Shown here: positions 1-7,390 of the stretch, one piece after another
How the letters are laid out: the number at the start of each line of letters is the position of its first letter
Position numbering within the stretch: position 1 is the stretch's first letter
NCBI GenBank assembly: GCA_903887655.1
Contig: CAISQQ010000023.1
Location: 1 to 26,641, forward strand
From: an uncultured Burkholderiales bacterium
Lineage (GTDB): Bacteria > Pseudomonadota > Gammaproteobacteria > Burkholderiales > Burkholderiaceae_C
DNA length: 26,641 nt
Direction of reading: 5' to 3'
Program-made: the position numbers and the translations under genes
The notes under the pieces: generated by a model
Told to the model about the DNA's origin: nothing
The model's input: only the letters and a program-made list of their open reading frames with translations
Databases searched by the model: none

Positions 1-833
1 CCGGGCACGCGCTCGAGCACGTCTTGGGCAAACAGCTGCATTTGGCGATCGGGGTAAATGTTGTGTCCCTCGCGGGTCACCACCCCCAGTCGGTCACCAT
101 CGCCATCAAAGGCAAAGCCCAACTCAGCGCCATGCAGCTCAATGGCCGCGATCAAGTCTTTGAGATTCTCGGGCTTACTCGGGTCGGGGTGGTGGTTGGG
201 AAAATTCCCATCGACTTCGCTAAAGAGTTCAATCACCTCCGCGCCCAGGGAGCGAAAAATAGCCGGTGCCGTTGCGCCAGCGACCCCATTGCCCGAGTCC
301 ACCACAATTTTCATGGGGCGGCTCAAATGGATGTCGCCCAAGATGCGTTTGCGGTAACTGGGCAGCACATTCACCTGATGCTCAAAACCGTGGCCCGTGG
401 GGGCACTGTCGGTGCCCAGTTCGGCCATGCGGCTCAACTGCATGGTTTCTTGAAGCTTTTGGATATCCTCGCCGTAGAGCGCACGACCCTTGGCCACCAT
501 CTTAAAGCCGTTGTAGTCTTTGGGATTGTGGCTGCCCGTGATTTGAATACCACTCTGGCTCAAAGTGTGCGCAGCAAAATAAAGCATGGGGGTGGTGCAC
601 TGGCCGATGTTGATCACCTCCAAGCCCGCTTGCACCAAGCCGCTGGACAAGGCCGAGAGCAAGGACGGTCCACTCAAGCGCCCATCCCGCCCCACACAAA
701 CCTTCTCTTCGCCCAAAGATTTGACCAACGTACCAAAGGCCAGCCCCAAGTGAAAAGCGAACTTTTCATCAATTTGAGTGGGAACGACACCACGAATATC
801 GTAAGCCTTGAAGACATGGGGGTTGAATTTCAT
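1..833 (-). CDS. algC: Phosphomannomutase/phosphoglucomutase (3' end outside window)
   Basis: Alpha-D-phosphohexomutase that interconverts hexose 6- and 1-phosphates (mannose and glucose), feeding nucleotide sugars for surface polysaccharides. Read from the minus strand, the first 277 residues are present. They begin MKFNPHVFKAYDIRG, the usual N-terminus with the early YDIRG motif. The catalytic phosphoserine loop is TGSHNP with Ser at about residue 101. The metal loop DGDGDR lies at residues 243-248, close to its position in Pseudomonas AlgC. The C-terminal sugar- and phosphate-binding domains lie beyond the window. The ATG has no usable Shine-Dalgarno sequence, but TACAAT ends 6 nt before it, so the mRNA may be leaderless. 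It is divergent from ogt. The family call is firm; choosing algC over manB is convention. Confidence 0.93.
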   Translation of the reverse strand, partial: MKFNPHVFKAYDIRGVVPTQIDEKFAFHLGLAFGTLVKSLGEEKVCVGRDGRLSGPSLLSALSSGLVQAGLEVINIGQCTTPMLYFAAHTLSQSGIQITGSHNPKDYNGFKMVAKGRALYGEDIQKLQETMQLSRMAELGTDSAPTGHGFEHQVNVLPSYRKRILGDIHLSRPMKIVVDSGNGVAGATAPAIFRSLGAEVIELFSEVDGNFPNHHPDPSKPENLKDLIAAIELHGAELGFAFDGDGDRLGVVTREGHNIYPDRQMQLFAQDVLERVP

Positions 834-839
834 GCCCTG

Positions 840-845
840 ATTGTA
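840..845 (-). promoter_or_regulatory. Putative -10 of phosphohexomutase gene, leaderless arrangement
   Basis: The minus strand reads TACAAT, then six bases (CAGGGC), then the ATG at 833. A -10 this close places the transcript start on or beside the A of the start codon. No good -35 is visible 16-18 nt upstream. The AGGG inside the spacer is too close to the ATG to act as a normal ribosome binding site. Confidence 0.45.
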
Positions 846-931
846 GAGCGAGTTCGAGACGGTGAGCACGCTTTGATGCAAAATCCAATACACTGCCAAC
901 CGATGTGTTTAGCCCTAGAAAGTGGTTCGCC

Positions 932-1456
932 ATGAAGCGTTATTTGACCTTGACACCCAGCATCTCTCGTGTCTCCTCGCCACTGGGCGACATGCTGCTC
1001 GCTTGCACGCCCCTGGGGGTGTGCGGCTTGTGGTTCAAGGACCAAGCCCATTTCCCCTTGAACGCGCGGCTTTGGACTCCGGCTGGGCCCCATCACCCCG
1101 AACGCTCGCTCCATGACCGGGGGCAGTCCTGGGTGGACGGCTACTTTGCCAAGCGCCCACCGGCCACGCCCCTGCCGCTCGATTGGAGTGCGTGGGGGAC
1201 GGTTTTTGAACAGCAGGTCTGGCGCGCACTCTTGGACATCCCTTGGGGACAAAAGGTGAGCTACGGTGAGTTGGCGCGTCAACTCGGCCGCCCCTTGGCC
1301 GCTCGCGCCGTGGGTTCGGCGATCGGCAAAAACCCATGGGCGTTGGTGGTGCCTTGTCACCGCGTTGGGGGCTCCAACGGTAGCCTCACGGGATATGCCG
1401 CTGGCGTGGACAAAAAAACGTATCTCTGGGCGCTCGAAGCCATCTCTCAGGCTTAG
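932..1456 (+). CDS. ogt: Methylated-DNA--protein-cysteine methyltransferase
   Basis: Suicide DNA-repair protein that moves alkyl groups from O6-alkylguanine or O4-alkylthymine to its own cysteine. The product is about 174 residues. The C-terminal domain has the helix-turn-helix stretch around VWRALLDIPWGQKVSYGELA. The active site is VPCHRV with the acceptor Cys at residue 142, followed by GSLTGYAAGVDKK, the usual region after it. The N-terminal half is divergent, as is normal for Ogt/AGT proteins, and there is no Ada-type regulatory domain. I chose the ATG at 932 because an in-frame ATG at 905 adds nine residues unlike the family. The Shine-Dalgarno site is weak. It is divergent from the phosphohexomutase gene and convergent with the hydrolase. 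Confidence 0.92.
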   Translation: MKRYLTLTPSISRVSSPLGDMLLACTPLGVCGLWFKDQAHFPLNARLWTPAGPHHPERSLHDRGQSWVDGYFAKRPPATPLPLDWSAWGTVFEQQVWRALLDIPWGQKVSYGELARQLGRPLAARAVGSAIGKNPWALVVPCHRVGGSNGSLTGYAAGVDKKTYLWALEAISQA

Positions 1457-1483
1457 TCCCTCGCGTGGGCGTGAACGCGCGCT

Positions 1484-2389
1484 TCACAGCCGCATGGACT
1501 CTTTGAGCAGCTCCATCAACCGCGAACGGGGATCTGAAAAACTCTCCAAGATGGAGAAGTGGTGCAGGCCCTGGAGCTGCTCACAAACGGGCACCACCGC
1601 CTTGCCCCAACTCGACTGGATCAACTGGCATTGGCGTTTGAACTCCTCGCTCTCCAAACTGCCCACCACACTCACCAGCCGACTGCCCTGGGGAGCGGGC
1701 AGCATGGCCGGGCTGAGCGCCAAGGCATCGGCGGCATTCAATTGCAGGGTTTCGTTCAAAAATGGGGTCAACCGAATCGACTCGAGCTCGTGCAAGCCTG
1801 AAATGGACATGGCGCTTTGAATCAATTGCTCGGGCAAATGAACTCCTAAGTGTGCGCCCACTTCAGCCCAACGTGTGGTCAATAAAAGCGCTGCCAAATG
1901 GCCACCCGCCGAGTGTCCCACCACATGGATGTTGTCAGGGTCGCCCCCAAATTGATCGATGTGCCGGTAGACCCAAGCCAGTGCATTGACCATTTGCACA
2001 GCAATGTGCTTGATGCTCACACTCGGACACAAGGCGTAGTTGGGCACCACACTCACCACCCCCAAAGCGGACCAAAACGGCACCAAAAATGATTGGTCCT
2101 CTTTGCTCAAACTGCGCCAATAGCCACCATGGATGAAGACCAACACGGGGCGCTTTCTCGTGACCGAGCGCGATTTGCTGTGGCCACGAGCGGCTTTGAC
2201 GGCTGGGGTAAAAATATCCAAATTTTCGTGCTCAGCGTGGCCGTAGGCCAACTCGATGCGGGGGTGGGCACGATCGGCCAAAACACGGCGCGAGGACTCT
2301 TGCCATCCCTGCAAATGCTCCACGGACTTGGGCACCAAATCACGGTTGTTGTACATGGCGTTGAACCATTCGGGACTGTGTGGTTTCAA
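1484..2389 (-). CDS. Alpha/beta hydrolase, kynurenine formamidase-like
   Basis: Predicted cytosolic serine hydrolase of 301 residues in the BD-FAE / kynurenine-formamidase-like branch of the alpha/beta fold. HGGYWR at residues 87-92 forms the oxyanion-hole motif. GHSAGGH at 158-164 is the nucleophile elbow with Ser160. HHFSIL near the C-terminus probably holds the catalytic histidine. The early MYNNRDLVP stretch is typical of this branch. The start is TTG, supported by AGGAGA about 7 nt upstream, a strong Shine-Dalgarno site. The true substrate cannot be read from sequence: no tryptophan-degradation gene lies nearby, so kynurenine formamidase activity is not implied. It lies 59 nt downstream of the HTTM-like gene on the same strand and may be cotranscribed with it. 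Confidence 0.85.
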   Translation of the reverse strand: MKPHSPEWFNAMYNNRDLVPKSVEHLQGWQESSRRVLADRAHPRIELAYGHAEHENLDIFTPAVKAARGHSKSRSVTRKRPVLVFIHGGYWRSLSKEDQSFLVPFWSALGVVSVVPNYALCPSVSIKHIAVQMVNALAWVYRHIDQFGGDPDNIHVVGHSAGGHLAALLLTTRWAEVGAHLGVHLPEQLIQSAMSISGLHELESIRLTPFLNETLQLNAADALALSPAMLPAPQGSRLVSVVGSLESEEFKRQCQLIQSSWGKAVVPVCEQLQGLHHFSILESFSDPRSRLMELLKESMRL

Positions 2390-2448
2390 AACAATTCTCC
2401 TGGTTGTTGGCGCTCAAGTGAGACTTCACCGCCGCGCCGGATCGATCA

Positions 2449-3270
2449 CTAAAAACTCGCGGCCCATCCTGAACAATACACCAAGGCGGGAAAAGTCACC
2501 ATCCAAGCCCAAAAAAAACGGTTCAAGCCGAAATACCAAAACACCAAGAAATGAAACACCGTGGCCACCCCGCAAAAAAAGAGGGCAGCCACCGGTCCGA
2601 TCAAGAGTGCAGGCGACAAGGCCTCCCACAGGATAAAGCTCCAACTGCACAGCCTGGCCACGCGAGGGTGGCGAAAAATGCTGCTGCGCCCCAAGGGTCC
2701 GTAAATACCTGCGTCGAGAAAAATCACCAAGGCTTCGCCACTGCGCCACTCGGCACGTTTGAGTTTGACCCAACCAGAGACGAAATAAGACGACAACGCA
2801 TGCAGCGCGATGTACCACAAGGCCGCATGGTGTGCGCTCTCGCTCCCCACCCATGGCGCGAAGGCGTCGGATAAAAATAGTCCGCTCACCACCACCAAGG
2901 TCATGAAGTCACTCCCGCCATTGAAAGCCCCTCGGAAGCGAAACAGCAGCAGCACGGTGCTGACAAACAAAAAGCCCATCAGCACCACTCCCGCGCCCCC
3001 CACCATCAAGCACAGGGCACCCAAAGCCCGCAGCAAAAACAAGGCCTTGAGCTGAACAGGCGCAAAAAGCCAACCCACAGTTGACAAAAACCAGGGCGCA
3101 CGCGTTGGCATCTCCCGCTCCTGCAGTGACCAGCGCCACACCCCTTGTTCGCCAAAAGCCTGAAGGGCCGATTGCATTCGCAGGTACTCCACGCTTTGAA
3201 TGAGCACGCTCCAGCCCAAGAGCAGCTGCACGCCTCGCATGGCGCTCTCCAGGCTCAAGCTCACCATCAT
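2449..3270 (-). CDS. HTTM-like integral membrane protein
   Basis: Membrane protein of 273 residues with about six hydrophobic segments spread along its length. The FNGGSDFMTLVV stretch and the later LNRFFWAW segment resemble the HTTM family, the bacterial relatives of the membrane domain of vitamin-K-dependent gamma-carboxylase. The biochemical role of bacterial HTTM proteins is largely unknown, so no reaction is assigned. The ATG overlaps the stop of the upstream gene by four bases (ATGA), which implies translational coupling and a shared role with that partner. I know no essential function for this pair. Confidence 0.65.
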   Translation of the reverse strand: MMVSLSLESAMRGVQLLLGWSVLIQSVEYLRMQSALQAFGEQGVWRWSLQEREMPTRAPWFLSTVGWLFAPVQLKALFLLRALGALCLMVGGAGVVLMGFLFVSTVLLLFRFRGAFNGGSDFMTLVVVSGLFLSDAFAPWVGSESAHHAALWYIALHALSSYFVSGWVKLKRAEWRSGEALVIFLDAGIYGPLGRSSIFRHPRVARLCSWSFILWEALSPALLIGPVAALFFCGVATVFHFLVFWYFGLNRFFWAWMVTFPALVYCSGWAASF

Positions 3271-3944
3271 CTGGGCAACGGGCCTGAGGCCAGCATCACT
3301 TGGGTGTCTCGGGGTGAATCCCCAAAGGCCAATCCTGGCAACTCCATCCTCAGTTCAAACTCGAAGGCCTCAACCTCTGGGCCATTCGGATCGGGGTGGG
3401 CATGGGTGTGGGGAGGGTGACTGTGCCGATCCATTTCCACTCGCACTCGGTTCTCCACCATTTGGTAAATCACCAAAGGCCTGGCATCTTGACCATCGGC
3501 CAAGGCATTGAGATCGGCGACCAAGTGCTCCACCAAGTTTTGTGAAGCGAGGTCCAGGTTGACGTTCGGGTTGTGAAAGAGGTGGTGCCAGCGCCGGGTC
3601 TGCCTGGGGTACATCAACTGCCAAGGACTCCAGGTGCGGTCTGCCGCCATCGCTCTCACATACAGGCGCGGCGCATAGCCCACGGCATGGAAGAACTTCC
3701 AGTTCGGAAAGAACGCCCTTAAAAAGAACCACCACCGCCCGTTGACCTCGCGCGTTTTATAGCGAATGGCCAGCGCGAGAATGGAGAAATAAACGATCAA
3801 AAATAAGAGGGCCATGAAAGCTGCTGAGCTGATCTGCCAAAGTGCGGTCATTATCTCGCAAGTGTGAAGGGCCCCGTCAAAAGCACCCACGACAAAGAAT
3901 TGGGAAAAACCTTGTTCCCAAAATCCAATGCGCTCTGTTAGCAT
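3267..3944 (-). CDS. Uncharacterised protein with one N-terminal membrane segment, partner of the HTTM gene
   Basis: I do not recognise a named family with confidence. A hydrophobic stretch around residues 40-62 (FMALLFLIVYFSILALAI) is followed by a basic-aromatic region (WWFFLRAFFPNWKFFHAVGY), then a soluble part with RRWHHLFHNPNVNLDLA and a His-rich tract (HSHPPHTHAHPD) near residues 179-190. This suggests a single-pass protein with a cytosolic domain working with the HTTM protein, whose gene overlaps its stop codon. The start is uncertain: the ATG at 3944 has no Shine-Dalgarno site, and an in-frame ATG at 3851 (residue 32) would still keep the membrane segment. It is divergent from the CoA-transferase gene. 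Confidence 0.7.
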   Translation of the reverse strand: MLTERIGFWEQGFSQFFVVGAFDGALHTCEIMTALWQISSAAFMALLFLIVYFSILALAIRYKTREVNGRWWFFLRAFFPNWKFFHAVGYAPRLYVRAMAADRTWSPWQLMYPRQTRRWHHLFHNPNVNLDLASQNLVEHLVADLNALADGQDARPLVIYQMVENRVRVEMDRHSHPPHTHAHPDPNGPEVEAFEFELRMELPGLAFGDSPRDTQVMLASGPLPR

Positions 3945-4010
3945 CGTTGGGCTGATCGGCGCGCGACCGATTGTTCAATGTTTGACGCTCTTGAACCAGT
4001 CCATTTTTTT

Positions 4011-4016
4011 TAGATT
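4011..4016 (+). promoter_or_regulatory. Putative -10 of CoA-transferase gene, leaderless arrangement
   Basis: TAGATT is followed by six bases (CTTCCC) and then the ATG at 4023. The region before the start codon has no purine-rich Shine-Dalgarno site. TTGACG at 3982 and TTGAAC at 3991 are nearby -35-like hexamers, but their spacings of 23 and 14 nt are poor. Confidence 0.4.
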
Positions 4017-4022
4017 CTTCCC

Positions 4023-5300
4023 ATGACCACCGCCCCTACTGCTGACACCCCTCACCCACCAACCTCGCCAGCAGGCACTGCTGGCCCCTTGGGCGAGCTC
4101 AAAGTGCTCGAGCTCGGCCAATTGATTGCCGGCCCCTTTGCTGCCAAAACACTGGCCGATTTTGGGGCGCAGGTTTTAAAAATTGAATCCCTGCACACCG
4201 GCGACCCCTTGCGCCAATGGCGCATCTTGCACGAGGGCACCTCGCTTTGGTGGCAGGTGCAGTCGCGCAACAAAAAGTCCCTGAGCATGGATTTGCGCCA
4301 CCCCAAAGGGCAACTGATCGTCAAACAGTTGATCATCGACACGGACATCTTGATCGAGAATTTTCGACCTGGCACGCTCGAAGAATGGGGACTCGGCCCC
4401 GATGTGTTGCAGCAGATCAACCCGCGCTTGATTGTGCTGCGCATCAGTGGCTACGGACAAACCGGTCCCTACAAAGACAAACCCGGGTTTGGAGTCATTG
4501 CCGAAGCCATGGGAGGGCTGCGTCATTTGACCGCCGAGCCCGGTCGTGTGCCCGTGCGGGTGGGCGTCTCCATTGGCGACACCTTGGCGGCTTTGCACGG
4601 GGTGATCGGTGTGCTGATTGCACTGCACGAGCGCGAGCGCTCTGGTTTGGGCCAAGTCATCGATGTGGCTTTGTACGAAGCGGTCTTCAATTGCATGGAG
4701 AGCTTACTGCCCGAATACAGCGCCAAGGCACTCGTGCGTGAAGCGGCGGGCTCGGCGCTGCCTGGCATTGCCCCAACCAACGCCTACCGCTGTCTTGAGG
4801 ACCGCTATGCCTTGATTGCAGGCAACGGGGACTCGATCTATAAACGCCTCATGAGTGCCATCGGGCGCGACGATCTGGGTCAAGACCCGGCATTGGCGAG
4901 CAACACGGGACGCGTCAAACGGGTGGCAGAAATTGATGCGGCCATCCAAGAGTGGAGTCAAACCCGCACCGTGGCCGATGTGCTGGAAACCCTTGAGCGA
5001 GCACAAGTGCCAGCGGGGCGAATTTACACCGTGGCCGACATTGCCAAAGACCCCCACTACCGCGCACGCGGCATGCTGCAAAACCTCACCTTGCCCGATG
5101 GCACGAGCTTTGAAGTGCCGGGCATCGTCCCCAAGCTCAGCCGCACACCGGGCGTGCACACCCAATTGGCGCCACAATTGGGTGAGCACACCATGAAGAC
5201 CCTCGAGGGGCTCGGTCTCACCGCCAGCCAAATCCAAGGGCTCTTGGATCAAGGCATCATTTCGGCGCCCCACACCCAACCCACCGCGGCAAAAAGTTGA
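4023..5300 (+). CDS. CaiB/BaiF (class III) CoA-transferase
   Basis: Transfers CoA between acyl groups and carboxylic acids in the cytosol through an aspartyl-CoA thioester intermediate. The 425-residue length fits the family. Family landmarks in order are VLELGQLIAGPFAAKTLADFG near residues 28-48, KIESLHTGDPLR, the SRNKKS stretch, ENFRPG at 112-117, RISGYGQTGPY, and GVSIGDTLAALHG with the likely catalytic Asp186. The C-terminal half has the usual ALI-GNGDSIYKRL and VPAGRIYTVADIAKDPHYRARGM segments. About 22 Pro/Thr-rich residues precede the domain. The substrate (formyl-, succinyl- or another acyl-CoA) cannot be told from sequence. The stop overlaps the TTG start of the next gene. Confidence 0.93.
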   Translation: MTTAPTADTPHPPTSPAGTAGPLGELKVLELGQLIAGPFAAKTLADFGAQVLKIESLHTGDPLRQWRILHEGTSLWWQVQSRNKKSLSMDLRHPKGQLIVKQLIIDTDILIENFRPGTLEEWGLGPDVLQQINPRLIVLRISGYGQTGPYKDKPGFGVIAEAMGGLRHLTAEPGRVPVRVGVSIGDTLAALHGVIGVLIALHERERSGLGQVIDVALYEAVFNCMESLLPEYSAKALVREAAGSALPGIAPTNAYRCLEDRYALIAGNGDSIYKRLMSAIGRDDLGQDPALASNTGRVKRVAEIDAAIQEWSQTRTVADVLETLERAQVPAGRIYTVADIAKDPHYRARGMLQNLTLPDGTSFEVPGIVPKLSRTPGVHTQLAPQLGEHTMKTLEGLGLTASQIQGLLDQGIISAPHTQPTAAKS

Positions 5301-6619
5301 ACACCCTCACCCCTGGGGCTGAGCGCCCGACGCTGGCCTTGCCCGACGAGGGCTTCAAGCGGCTTGACGCCTTGCCAGCATGCTGGCAATGGAAAACCGA
5401 GAGCAATGCCGCTCCCCCCCAGGCCTTGATGCTCATCCCGCGCGAGATCAATGCCAACACTGCGCTGCAGTGGGCGCGCCAAAACATCGCCATGGTGTGG
5501 TTGTGCGATTTTCAAAATGCCAAACAATTGCTGGTGGCACTGCAAAAACGACTGGAACCACGGCCCTCGAAAAAACCCGCCCAGCCCACTGGCAGCGACA
5601 CTCTCGCCAGCACGGCTCAGGCCTTTCAAGTGCAGCGCCTTCACCGCTCTCAGCAGTTGAACCTCCTGAACAAACTGCTCATCCCCGTGCGAGTCGATTA
5701 CACCATCGGGTTGAATCGCGCGCCAGCGGTCCAAGACGCCTTGAGCGCAGTTTGGGGGCCGAGCGCTGCAGTGCCCCCCGCCGATGCGCTGCCCCTGGAA
5801 CAAACCCCCCTCATGCTGTTGTCCTTGAAGGAGCTCTTGGGATACATCGGTGCGCACGAGTGGCGCAAAAAAGGGCTGCCGATTCGAGCCTTGATGAAAG
5901 ACCCCTCACCCCAGTTCGGCACCCATGAACCCGAACGCGAGGCCCCTCGCATTCACGCCCACTATGGCGTCTTTGCACCCGTGCGAGGCGAGTACCTCGA
6001 GCTGGTGAAAACGGCCCCCTTGCCAAGCGCGCTGCAAACGCACTCCAGCGCGCAAGACGTGGGCGTGGGCACTGGGGTGCTCAGCGCCATCTTGTTGTCT
6101 CGGGGTATCGAGCGGGTCATTGCCACCGATACCCAAGAGCGAGCCTTGCTTTGCGCAGCCGATAATTTCCAACGCTTGGGGCTCACCGATCGCGTGCAAC
6201 TGCTGCACACCTCTCTCTTTGCCGATGAGACGAGCGCCTTGATTGTGTGCAATCCACCGTGGCTACCGGGCAAAGCCAGAAGCCCCTTGGAGCGGGCAGT
6301 GTTTGATCCCGAGAGTGCCATGCTCAAAGGCTTTCTCAATGGCTTGTCTGCGCATTTGACTGCGCATGGGGAAGGCTGGCTCATCATGTCGGACTTGGCC
6401 GAGCGACTCGGTCTTCGCGCCCCAGGCGAGCTCGCCCACTGGATTGAAGCAGCAGGCCTCGAGGTGGTGGGACGCTTGCAGGCCCCAGCCACTCACCCCA
6501 AATCCGCCGACACCCACGATGCGTTTTACCAAGCGCGTCACCGTGAGATCACCTCACTGTGGCGACTCCAATCGCGTGCAAGCGCTCCACCACCACACCC
6601 CCATGTCCAATCCTTCTGA
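5297..6619 (+). CDS. Class I SAM-dependent methyltransferase of PrmC/HemK type with long N-terminal extension
   Basis: 440 residues. The C-terminal half is a Rossmann methyltransferase domain: DVGVGTGVLSAILLSRG (SAM loop, residues 254 onward), VIATDTQERALLCA, and the NPPW signature at 319-322. NPPW marks amino-group methyltransferases acting on N6-adenine or glutamine side chains. Roughly the first 200 residues form a separate, unrecognised region (TPVRVDYTIGLNR-like segment excepted), perhaps a target-recognition domain. The start is a TTG whose last bases overlap the previous TGA; a later in-frame ATG exists at residue 45. The target (protein, rRNA or other) is unknown. The end overlaps the next methyltransferase by 17 nt. 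Confidence 0.8.
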   Translation: MNTLTPGAERPTLALPDEGFKRLDALPACWQWKTESNAAPPQALMLIPREINANTALQWARQNIAMVWLCDFQNAKQLLVALQKRLEPRPSKKPAQPTGSDTLASTAQAFQVQRLHRSQQLNLLNKLLIPVRVDYTIGLNRAPAVQDALSAVWGPSAAVPPADALPLEQTPLMLLSLKELLGYIGAHEWRKKGLPIRALMKDPSPQFGTHEPEREAPRIHAHYGVFAPVRGEYLELVKTAPLPSALQTHSSAQDVGVGTGVLSAILLSRGIERVIATDTQERALLCAADNFQRLGLTDRVQLLHTSLFADETSALIVCNPPWLPGKARSPLERAVFDPESAMLKGFLNGLSAHLTAHGEGWLIMSDLAERLGLRAPGELAHWIEAAGLEVVGRLQAPATHPKSADTHDAFYQARHREITSLWRLQSRASAPPPHPHVQSF

Positions 6620-7307
6620 ACACCCGACTCACCACACCCGTCCTCAGCAAAAGGGGGCCTCCCCCTTCAAAAGCTCCCAAGCCGAGTTCTGGGATGAGCG
6701 CTATGCCTCAGTCCCATGGGCCTATGGCCAAGAGCCCAATGATTTTTTGCGCCAAGAGCTCGATGTTTTGCGCTCCACTTGGGGGCATTTCACGGGTCGA
6801 CGCGCCTTGTGCTTGGCCGACGGCGAAGGCAGAAATGGGGTTTATTTGGCTCAACTTGGGTTCGAGGTCACCAGCCTCGACTTCTCAGATCAAGCGCGCC
6901 AGAAGGCGTTGCAATGGGCCCAAACGTGCGGAGTCGCTCTCCAATACACACTCACGGACTTGAACGCTTACGACTTCAATTCGAAGGACTCGCGCGAGGG
7001 TGAGATGGTGGGCAAGACCTGGGACTTGATCGTGGCGATTTTCTTTCAGCCCAGCAAACCCACCCGAGAGCGGCTCTATGCGGGATTGAATCAAGCATTG
7101 GGTGCGCAGGGCCACTTCATCTTGGAGACCAAGCACGAGAGATCAAGCCCCGAGAGCGACCGCTACCCAGGATTGGCCACCTTGGCGCGCGATATTGAAC
7201 CGCTACAGGTGGTGACGGGCCAAGAGTGCGCCCGCGAATTGAATGAAGGCCCCTACCATCAGGGCATGCACGAGGTCACCCAACTGCACGCGAAAAAAAT
7301 GGCCTGA
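6603..7307 (+). CDS. Class I SAM-dependent methyltransferase, small soluble
   Basis: 234 residues starting MSNPSEHPTHH. Domain landmarks are FWDERYASVPWAYGQEPNDFL near residues 30-50, the SAM-binding loop ALCLADGEGRNGVYLA, the acidic end of strand 2 in VTSLDFSD, and WDLIVAIFFQ at strand 4. The layout resembles small methyltransferases of the TehB/UbiE-like group; the substrate is unknown. I took the ATG at 6603 because the longer reading frame from 6366 only reads an alternate frame of the upstream gene. It is the last gene of the plus-strand run. Its final codons form half of the hairpin that terminates the facing helicase gene. Confidence 0.82.
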   Translation: MSNPSEHPTHHTRPQQKGASPFKSSQAEFWDERYASVPWAYGQEPNDFLRQELDVLRSTWGHFTGRRALCLADGEGRNGVYLAQLGFEVTSLDFSDQARQKALQWAQTCGVALQYTLTDLNAYDFNSKDSREGEMVGKTWDLIVAIFFQPSKPTRERLYAGLNQALGAQGHFILETKHERSSPESDRYPGLATLARDIEPLQVVTGQECARELNEGPYHQGMHEVTQLHAKKMA

Positions 7308-7327
7308 AACCGCAAGGCTCAGGCCAT
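7293..7327 (-). terminator. Rho-independent terminator of the DEAD-box helicase gene
   Basis: A perfect 9-bp inverted repeat (ATGGCCTGA at 7299-7307, TCAGGCCAT at 7319-7327) encloses an 11-nt loop. On the minus strand it is followed directly by a run of seven T, so it terminates the leftward helicase transcript. One arm includes the last sense codon and stop codon of the convergent methyltransferase. On the plus strand there is no T-tract after the hairpin. Confidence 0.82.
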
Positions 7328-7390
7328 CCGTTAGGGGCCACGCAGGCCTTGAGCGCTTTGCTCAAGAGCGGCGTGGCACAGCCGCCAAGC

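Noticed and set aside
24..935. Open frame of 303 codons on the plus strand
   Set aside because: Antisense to the phosphohexomutase, whose TGSHNP and DGDGDR motifs are unambiguous on the minus strand.
1484..2389. Authentic kynurenine formamidase (kynB) of a tryptophan-degradation operon
   Set aside because: The hydrolase motifs fit the broader family, but no kynurenine or tryptophan catabolic gene is nearby.
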